The notes under the pieces: generated by a model
What the model was told of the DNA's origin: nothing
Databases searched by the model: none
What the model saw: the letters and a program-made list of their open reading frames with translations, nothing else
Translations under genes and position numbers: made by a program
Assembly (NCBI GenBank): GCA_029255685.2
Contig: CM055313.2
Coordinates: 73,944,641 to 74,008,640 of the forward strand
DNA length: 64,000 nucleotides
Direction of reading: 5' to 3'
Source: Silene conica
Taxonomy: Eukaryota; Streptophyta; Magnoliopsida; Caryophyllales; Caryophyllaceae
Shown: positions 55,860-64,000 of the stretch, in pieces
Layout: the number at the start of each line of letters is the position of its first letter
Position numbering within the stretch: position 1 is the stretch's first letter

Positions 55860-57069
55860 TTTGGTATCAGAGCCTTAATGGCCTCTGTCTTGCTTGTTGT
55901 TTTCCGACTTCAGTTTTCATCCTTATTGTAGTCGATCTGTTTATCTCGTTTTTCCGACTGGATTATTTCTGTCTATTTTTTTATTCCGGTAATCGGATCT
56001 GAAATATTTTTTCTGGAAATTTGTGTTTGTTTTTTCTGGGTTTCAAAATTTATCGGGGATTGAAGATGAATCTTCATCTTTTTGGGGAACTGTTTCAGCT
56101 CTATCCGTGTTTTATAAGAACACTAGTGGTATAGTGAGTTTAGCTTATTTTTAGTTCTCTTACGTCACTTGTGTCCTTGCCTTTTGGGAACTTGTGACCT
56201 TGCTTTTATTATTTCCCTTTAGTCACATTTGTTTTTTTTTCTATTGGTTAAAAGCCTTATATATGGACTATAATGGTGTAGTGGTGTATCACCTTTGCTC
56301 AAACAATGGTTTTTGTCGCACGTACAGTTTGGTGGGACATGATAATTCCTTTCTTTAATTTTATTTGTTTTCACAGAAAAGTTAAAGTAATGAGATATAA
56401 TGATGGTATAATATTTGTACAATCTTTCGTCTCTTTTTAGAGGTCTTTTGCTCATATGATTATTTTAGTAAAGGGAATAGTCATGTTAATGTTTGCGCCT
56501 CTTTCTTTAGCTTTTGGTGTTTGCATGTGACTACTATTGTTTATTAATAACAAAGTACTACTAGTATATGGTAAGATAGTAGTCCTTAAGATGAGTTAAA
56601 TCTTGTTATTCAAATGCTGAGCTTTTATATTATTGTTTTCGTATATACATAAAGTCAATTGTATATATTAATGTTAATGATTTTTTTTTTAAATGTCAAG
56701 TGATTTTAAATTTATTAATTAAAGAGTAGCCACAGCATCTTTAATTGTTTAAATTTTATTCGAAATCACATGTGGAAATTAGACATTTAATTGTAATTAA
56801 TTATACGTTATATGATTAGACTTACCCACAGGAATCTTATTGTATTTGTATAAATTAATTAGGGTGTTATATTAAATTATGTTTCTTAATCTACCCACAG
56901 GAGTTAAGAAATGAATATGATTTAATAGTTTCATCATAAAGTCTAAATTTCTATGCATCTAATTTGAGTAGACTTTAGCCCACAGGCAAGTTTATGTCAC
57001 TAGGTTCATATGAGCATAATTTACATTGGTAAGTTGTGATAAAGTTAAGTCTCAATTTTTTGTTACTAA
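55860..57069 (+). other. Copia leader region with CCCACAGG repeats
   Basis: 1.2 kb without coding signal between PBS and gag. 'actt.(a)cccacaggaa' type sequence occurs three times near 56826, 56895 and 56980, in units of about 70-85 bp that also contain 'attaatt..gg'. A possible splice acceptor AATTTGCAG lies at about 57083-57091, just inside the annotated gag start, so the true first coding exon could be upstream or the leader may be spliced. Confidence 0.5.
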
Positions 57070-60000
57070 GTGTGTATATTTAAATTTGCAGCAAATTTAC
57101 CTGGAGGTTCTTTTGATGTCAAAATTGACGTTCCTGAATTAACTGGTGACAATTTTAAGGTGTGGAAAGAAAGAGTTCTGCTACATTTAGGGTTCTTGCG
57201 TTTTGATTATGCTATTCAGAATGATGAACCGGCTGAAATAACTGAAAAAAGCACACCAGATCAAGTAGACCTTCGTGAAAAGTGGGTGAAATCCAACTAT
57301 CTTTGCACGTTGTTCATTAAGACTAAACTGTGTGCTAGTATCAGAGGTTCAGTCGACAAGCATACTAAAGTCCGGGACCTGCTTAAGGCTATAGATGAGC
57401 AGTTCGAAACTTCTGATAAGGCTTTGGCAAGCACCTTAATAATGCAGTTCACATCTTTGAAACTTAATGTCACTAAAGGAGTGCGTGATTTTATCATGCG
57501 CATGAGGGATACTGCAGCCCAACTTAAGGAATTGGAAGTTACTATGTCTGACACTTTCTTAGTGCATTTCATCTTATGTTCTCTCCCAACTCAATATGCC
57601 CCATTTAAGATCTCTTACAATACACATAAGGATAAATGGTCTCTCAATGAATTATTGACCATGTGTGTTCAAGAGGAGGGGAGGTTATCATTGGAGGAAG
57701 GTGAAAAGGTGAATTTAACTACTTCTACTGATAAAGCATCATCCAGTACGAAGTATAAGGCTCACCCTAAAGATAAAGGAAAGGGAAAGATTCCAGCTGA
57801 GCAAGTTATTAAGAAGGAGTCGTCGTGTTTTTTCTGTAAAAAGAAAGGACACATGAAGAAAGACTGCATAAAGTTTAAGGCTTGGCTCAAAAAGAAAGGT
57901 AATTTTCATGCGTTTGTTTGTTATGAATCTAATATGGTCAATGTTAATCATAATACTTGGTGGATTGACTCTGGTACTACAATCCATGTTTCAAATACCT
58001 TGCAGGGTATGACAAACCTTCGGAAACCAGTGGCAAGTGAGAGCGCCATCTATTCAGGAAACAAGATAGGCTCGCACGTTGAGGCCGTGGGGACATGCAA
58101 TTTAATTTTAAGTACTGGTTTTATTTTGATTTTGGAAAAGACTTTTTATGTTCCGAATTTTGCTCGGAATTTGATTTCAGTTTCTAGACTTGTACCTTTC
58201 GGATATTCCTTTAACTTTATGGACTCTGGTTTTAGTATTTGCAGAAATTCTAAAGTTATTGGTAATGGTATTTTGTCTGATAATTTATATCGTCTTTGTT
58301 TACAAAATGATACCACTCAAAACACTATGCATGTTAGTACTGGTTTAAAAAGAAGTATTATAAATGAGGAGTCCTCTATGTTATGGCACAGGAGATTGGG
58401 ACACATCTCTTTTGAGAGGGTCAAGAGATTGGTAAAGGAAGGGGTACTTAGTACTTTAGACTTTACCGATTTTGAGACTTGTGTTAGTTGCATTAAGGGA
58501 AAGCAAACTAACAAATCTAAGAAAGGTGCTAAGAGGAGTTCTGACCTACTAGAGATCATACACACGGATATATGTTGTCCGGATATGAACGCTAACGATC
58601 CGAAATACTTTATTACCTTTATTGATGATTATTCACGATATATGCGTCTTTACTTACTTCGTTCCAAAGACGAAGCTTTAGATGCCTTTAAAATTTTTAA
58701 GGCTGAAGTAGAGAAACAGTGTGATAAACACATTAAGATTGTGAGATCAGATAGAGGTGGTGAGTACTACGGTAGATATACTGAGGATGGACAAGCATCT
58801 GGTCCTTTTGCTAAATTTCTTCAAGAGCATGGGATTGTTGCCCAATACACTATGCCTGGTTCTCCGGATCAGAATGGTGTAGCAGAAAGAAGGAATAGGA
58901 CATTAATTGAAATGGTGCGTAGTATGAGAAGTAATATTAAACTTCCTTCATTTTTGTGGGTTGATGCGCTAAAGACGGCTGCGTATATATTAAATCGGGT
59001 TCCTTCCAAGGCTGTCTCTAAGACGCCTTTTGAGTTATTCAAAGGTTGGAAACCGAGTTTGCAACATATACGCGTTTGGGGATGTCCGTCTGAGGTGAGA
59101 ATTTACAACCCACAAGAAAAGAAACTAGACCCAAGGACTCTTAGTGGACATTTCATTGGATATGCCGAAAAGTCCAAAGGTTATAGGTTCTATTGTCCGT
59201 CTCATAGTACCAGAATTGTGGAATCTAGAAATGCAAAATTTCTAGAGAATGACTTGATCAGTGGGAGTACTATAGGAGTTGAACCTGAAAAGGATCAGCA
59301 TGAAGCTTCACCCTCTATTTTGAGTAACAGGTTGGTTATTGATCACGGTCCTGAAGTACGACCGGAGGTTCAACAACCAAATACAGAAATTCCACAAAAT
59401 GTCGATCAAAATATAGTAGATCATAATGAGGAAGAAATTCCATTAAGAAAATCTACTCGAGAGAGGAGATCGGCGATTCCTGACGACTATGAAGTATATC
59501 TACAAGAATCGGATTGCAGTGTTGGAGCTGATAATGATCCTATGTCATTTTCACAAGCCATAAGTTCTACAGATTCAAACTTATGGATGGATGCTATGAA
59601 AGATGAGATGAACTCTATGGCATCTAATCGAGTTTGGGATCTCGTCGAGTTGCCCAATGGTATAAAAACCATTGGATGTAAGTGGGTTTTTAAGACTAAA
59701 AGGGACTCACTTGGCAACATCGAGAGACATAAGGCAAGACTCGTTGCTAAAGGGTTCACTCAAAGAGAAGGGATTGACTACACAGAGACATTCTCTCCTG
59801 TGTCTAAGAAAGATTCTCTTCGAGTTGTCATGGCATTAGTAGCTCATTTTGACTTCGAGCTACATCAGATGGATGTGAAAACGGCATTTCTTAATGGCAA
59901 TTTAGAGGAAGAGGTTTACATGAAACAACCTGAAGGATTCTCCTCTAAAGACGGTGACCATTTGGTTTGTAAGCTAAATAAATCCATATACGGTTTGAAA

Positions 60001-61107
60001 CAAGCCTCCCGACAATGGTATAAGAAGTTCCATGAAGTAATTTCTTCATTCGGTTTTGAAGAAAATATCATGGACCAATGTATATACCTTAAGGTCAGTG
60101 GGAGTAAGATTTGTTTCCTTGTGTTATATGTGGATGATATTCTGCTAGCAACCAATGATAAGGGGTTGCTATATGAGGTGAAACAATTTCTTTCAAATAA
60201 CTTTGATATGAAAGATATGGGTGAGGCATCTTATGTCATTGGCATTAAGATCCATAGAGATAGATCCCGAGGCATTTTAGGATTGTCTCAGGAGGCCTAT
60301 ATCAACAAAGTGCTTGAAAGGTTTAGAATGAAAGATTGTTCACCAAGTGTAGCACCTATTGTGAAAGGTGACCGATTCAGTTTAGACCAGTGCCCAAGGA
60401 ATGATTTGGAAAGAGAACAAATGAAAAATGTTCCTTATGCTTCAGCAGTTGGTAGCATTATGTATGCTCAAGTCTGTACCAGACCTGACATTGCATATGT
60501 TGTTGGAGTATTAGGCAGATATCAGAGTAACCCAGGCATCGATCACTGGAAGGCTGCAAAGAAAGTGTTGAGATACCTTCAGGGTACTAAAGATTACATG
60601 CTTATGTATAGACGGACTGATAGTCTTGAAGTGGTGGGGTATTCCGACTCAGACTTTGCTGGTTGCATTGATTCACGAAAATCCACATCTGGATATGTGT
60701 TTATGCTAGCTAACGGAGCTGTATCATGGAGGAGTACTAAGCAGACATTGACAGCCACCTCTACTATGGAGGCCGAGTTCGTTTCTTGTTTTGAGGCTAC
60801 CTCACATGGTGTTTGGCTGAAAGGTTTCATATCTGGGCTAAGAGTTGTTGACTCTATTAGCAGGCCGATTCGAATGTATTGTGATAATTCAGCTGCGGTA
60901 TTTATGGCTAAGAATAACAGAAGTGGAAGTCGAAGTAAACACATCGACATTAAGTATTTGGCCATAAAAGAGCGTGTTTAGGAAAAGAAAGTGATCATAG
61001 AACACATTAGCACTGAATTGATGATTGCAGATCCCTTGACTAAAGGCATGCCACCTAAGGGTTTCCAGGGTCATGTAGTGAATATGGGACTTGGTCCCAT
61101 AATGTGA
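57070..61107 (+). pseudogene. Copia gag-pol polyprotein, one in-frame amber codon
   Basis: 1,303 codons are open from 57070 to TAG at 60979-60981; 41 more codons follow in frame to TGA at 61105-61107. Order by residue: gag domain about 15-215 (LTGDNFKVWKERVLLHLG); zinc knuckle CFFCKKKGHMKKDC at about 253-266; protease WWIDSGTTIHVS near 298; GAG-pre-integrase LWHRRLGHISF..CVSCIKGKQ at about 437-478; integrase with FIDDYSR, SDRGGEY and NGVAERRNR (DDE); reverse transcriptase from about 850 with YVDD near 1020; RNase H with DSDFAGCIDSRKSTSG near 1192 and YCDNSAAVFMAKN. The TAG replaces a codon that is normally Gln, near the RNase H end. The copy could retain most activities if the amber is suppressed, but that is untested. 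Confidence 0.95.
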
Positions 61108-61375
61108 TACATTCATTTATATTATGTTTTTCGAAACTTTCATTTAGTTGGATATTTTCTCTTTTAGTTATATACGTACGTTCTTTGGTTATTTATTTTA
61201 TTGAGAAATATCATTATGTTTTGACCTAGAGTAAACATATGGTTTATTCATTAAGTATGAGTGGTGAGAGACTAAGTATATCGTAATACATGGAAGATTA
61301 ATTCTCGTCCCAGGGAATTCGTCGCTATGATTCGTATATGAAGTTCCTCTCTGTTAAATAGGCCAAGTGGGAGAA

Positions 61376-61844
61376 TGTTGGATTTTTATAATTAATTGAC
61401 TAGATATTATTATTAATAATATTAATAGTCTTATAACAAATCCTAATTATATGTCCCATTAAAGAGACAGTTAAACTATGGACTCTAAACTGCTCCTTAA
61501 TTCTCTCCTATCTAGGAAACCACTTCCCTTAATTTGTGTTGTGTTCAAACACTGCTCTTTGATGGAAAGAGCAGTATATAAGAGAATACATATTCTGATT
61601 AATAGGTCACTAAATCTACTCTCCCTTAAGAAAATTACACCATCTAAATAAGTGAGCAGTGAGGGTTTGGAACCGAAATCAGAAAATCAGATTAATACTT
61701 TGGGGTTGATAAAGCTGTTCAGGAATCCGATTAGCAATGGCTGGAGGTTTTATTTTCGATCCTATTTATCGCTTCCGCTTTATTTAATCAGTTGTATGTT
61801 ATTCAGTAATATTAAACATACTAATTAAGAATAAATAACTTACA
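61376..61844 (+). repeat. 3' LTR of the Copia element
   Basis: 469 bp, identical by eye to the 5' LTR. Preceded by the polypurine tract CCAAGTGGGAGAA. Confidence 0.95.
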
Positions 61845-62275
61845 CAAACCCTAAGAGGAAAGACGAGAAAACGATGGTGCGCGGACATGGTGCGCAGTGG
61901 AGGGTAGTGCGTGGTGGAGAGTGGTGTCTGGCCACCTTCGTCGACGCCGTGGATTGAGAGGGTGTGAGATTGTGAGGGATGAGGGAGGGAGTCGGGAAAT
62001 AGTAAAGTGTTTGTATAGTTAATTAGGGAAGTTTTGTGATAGTGAGGGTTATTATTAAAAAATAAAACGCAATGGACATGGGTTGTGTCAAAAATCCAAT
62101 GTAAATTAGCAGGTAATGGACATGGGTCTTACAAAATAGTCGATGTCTATTAATATCATCACTTATAGACATGGGTTGTAAAAAACAACCGATGTAAATA
62201 AGTTTATAAGGACATCGGATTTTTGAAAAAACCTATGTGCATTCACTGATGTAGTTAAGAGGTTTTGTAGTAGTG
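61845..62275. repeat. Right end of the CACTA element: GC-rich segment and subterminal repeats
   Basis: 61870-62000 is relatively GC-rich ('gtgcgcggacatggtgcgcag', 'cgtcgacgccg'), as is the corresponding region near the right end of the CACTA element at 12300-12570; it may be promoter or first exon of a minus-strand gene. 62060-62250 holds subterminal repeats of the form 'ggacatgggtt' and 'aaccgatgt'. Confidence 0.6.
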
Positions 62276-64000
62276 AGTCTTTTGTTTGAATTGCAACATC
62301 TTTGGAAATGATGACATGTCCATTTCTATGAGAAAATGTTGGCCGATAAGATGAAACTCAAATTTCTCAATGCCTCTTTTTACTGCGAGAATCTCCTTGT
62401 AAGTGGAGTGGTAATGTTTCTCTCCTTCTTTGAAAGCTCCACTCTTATAACCACATATCTGTCTGTTGTTTTTCTCATCTTCTTCAAGTAGGACAGCACC
62501 CCAATAACAGTCACTTGCATCAGTTTGTAAAATTCTCCTTCCTTTTGATGGGATTGTTAATGCTGGAAGAGTTTTTGTAATACGCTTTAACTCTCTTATT
62601 GCATCTGTGCATTTATGGTTCCATGGAACAGCATCTTTCTTCAATTGGGCTGACAGAATTGATCTATGCTTTGCGAGATCATGGATAAAATCTGCCATGT
62701 AGTTGACAATTCCGACAAATTGCTGGATTTGCTTGTATGAGAGTTTTTCGTCTGGGAATTCTTCAAGCTGGGTTGCAATGTGAGGTTGGAGGTGGTATTG
62801 ACCTTTGGAGATGTGCATTCCCAGAAAATCAATTTTTGTTTTTCCAATGACCATCTTTTTCTCTGAGAGCATTATCCCATATTGTCGAACAATATCGTGG
62901 AACTTTGATAATAAGGCGGAATGGGAGTCAACATCCATAGAGAATAAGAGGATGTCATCTATGTAAATCAGGTCATTTGGGAGAATTGGTTTGAATATTT
63001 TTATCATTGCTTTTTGGAATAAGGATGGGGCTGTTTTTAATCCGAATGGCATAACCTTCCATTGGTAATGGAGATCAGGAATACAGAAACCGGTTTTTGG
63101 TCTCTCTTCTGGTTCAATTCCTAATTGTCAAAATCCTGCTTTAAGGTCAAATTTTGAGAATATTTGTGCTTGAGGCAGTTTTTGGAAAAGAACCTCTCTT
63201 TTTGGTAGTGGGAATTTGTCATCTGTGAGGAAATGATTAAGAGGTTGATAGTTGATGACTAACCTCAACTTTTCCACGTACCTGTTTTGCTCTTTTGTTG
63301 ACATAAAACGCCTCACAAGCCCATGGTGAGGTTGTTGGTTCAATGAGATTTTCTTTTTGTAGCTGGTCAACTTCTTGAAGAGCAAGAGTATAATGGTCTG
63401 GGTTCATTCCTATGTGGCTTGATTTTGTTGGGTTAATATCCTCATTCTTTTTGAATGGCAAAGTGATAAAGAATTCAGGATTTTGCCATAATGGAGAAAA
63501 ACATTTTGTGAGAAACTCAGAGTGGGACTCAGCACAAGAAGTTTTGGCTATCTCATCTCTTATGGGATGAAGAACTTCATAAGAGTACAGATGAGGGGTT
63601 GATGTCCATGGTAATAAATGATTTTTGTGTTTCAGCCCCTTAGGATGCCATGATACCCTTTTAAGACTATGCAGAATACCAAAACCAAGTATAAAGTCTT
63701 TTCCAGGAAGATCAGACCCATATACTTTAGTTTTCAGGGTGTAACCCAGAAACAGTTGAATGTAGATCAGTTTACTTTTTAGAGATATATAAAAAACCTG
63801 ACCATTTGCTGCCTTAAATGCTACAGAACATGGTTCCCAATGTGATGGTGGAAGAATGCTTGGTTTGATTATGGAGGATGCAGCACCAGTATCAAAATAT
63901 GCAATGACAGGTATGGGTTTGTCATACTTATTTGGGAAATTGTAATTTTTTGCATTTGGAGAGGGCTGAAGAGGGTAGGTTGGAATGGTCTCATTTTGTT
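62276..64000 (-). pseudogene. Endogenous pararetrovirus: protease, reverse transcriptase, RNase H (runs off the window)
   Basis: Minus strand, entering from 64000. A retropepsin motif DTGA lies near 63890. The reverse transcriptase follows at about 63460-62840, with FSKFDLKAGF near 63140 and the catalytic YIDDILLFS near 62950. RNase H lies at about 62640-62276 with TDAS and HYHSTYKEILAV. The domain order PR-RT-RH without an integrase, and the wording of these motifs, indicate Caulimoviridae rather than Ty3/Gypsy. Breaks: a frameshift around 63250-63300, a stop near 63127 and the CACTA insertion at 62275. The remaining C-terminal part is at 50728-51548. This is a relic of an old viral integration. 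Genus and completeness cannot be decided here. Confidence 0.85.

Larger units (their letters stand above)
55391..61844 (+). mobile_element. Copia retrotransposon, 6.45 kb, apparently identical LTRs
   Basis: LTRs at 55391-55859 and 61376-61844 are each 469 bp and I see no difference between them. PBS TGGTATCAGAGCC follows at 55862-55874 and a polypurine tract AAGTGGGAGAA precedes the 3' LTR. Flanking pentamers are CAAAG (55386-55390) and CAAAC (61845-61849), so the duplication has one mismatch. The coding region is a single frame broken by one amber codon near the end of RNase H. It is inserted in the CACTA element and is the youngest event in the right part of the window. Confidence 0.93.

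Overview
This is a plant nuclear window built almost entirely from transposable elements inserted into one another. Spliceosomal exons with GT..AG borders, a nuclear-type tRNA-Leu, chromoviral and Copia retrotransposons, CACTA, Mutator-like, Stowaway and Helitron DNA transposons, a plant-type LINE, a tRNA-derived SINE and an endogenous pararetrovirus together point to a eudicot. I cannot name the species. I see no intact protein-coding host gene; the only host gene I would call functional is a tRNA-Leu(UAA) at 4487-4569.

Layout. 1-435 is the end of a CACTA transposon. 436-7910 is old A/T-rich sequence with short elements: a Mutator-type MITE (850-1034), tandem repeats, a Stowaway MITE (3899-4211), the tRNA, another MITE, a tRNA-derived SINE (5769-5888, 16-bp target duplication) and a decayed Mutator-like element with a GRF-type small protein and a MuDR transposase remnant. 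7911-12942 is a CACTA element (TSD ACT) carrying exon-like pieces of an unidentified gene and a LINE relic. 13160-22007 is a Mutator-like element (9-bp TSD) that received a foldback MITE and a 4.8-kb LINE (12-bp TSD). 22017-36999 is a graveyard of Copia and Gypsy LTR pieces with Helitron termini. 37970-48518 is a nearly intact, young Tekay-type chromovirus with 2.94-kb LTRs, inserted (TSD GTTCA) into an older Copia LTR. 48767-49230 is a Copia pol scrap. 49990-51548 and 62276-64000 are two parts of one minus-strand endogenous pararetrovirus, split by a 10.7-kb CACTA element (51549-62275, TSD AGT). That CACTA contains a Ulp1-like protease remnant, captured exons of adenosine kinase and of an AUX1/LAX auxin carrier, and a very young Copia element (55391-61844) whose LTRs look identical.

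Order of events from nesting: pararetrovirus, then CACTA, then Copia on the right; Copia LTR, then Tekay in the middle; Mutator-like element, then LINE on the left. The two youngest retrotransposons are each almost open but carry an amber codon where the family has glutamine.

The most unusual signal is inside the Tekay LTR: an array of ten stem-loops with a nearly constant 20-22-nt loop but different stem arms in each unit. The arms stay complementary, and many of the departures are G.U-compatible on the + strand. It is preceded by five GC-rich hairpins. This looks like a structured RNA domain of the retrotransposon transcript.
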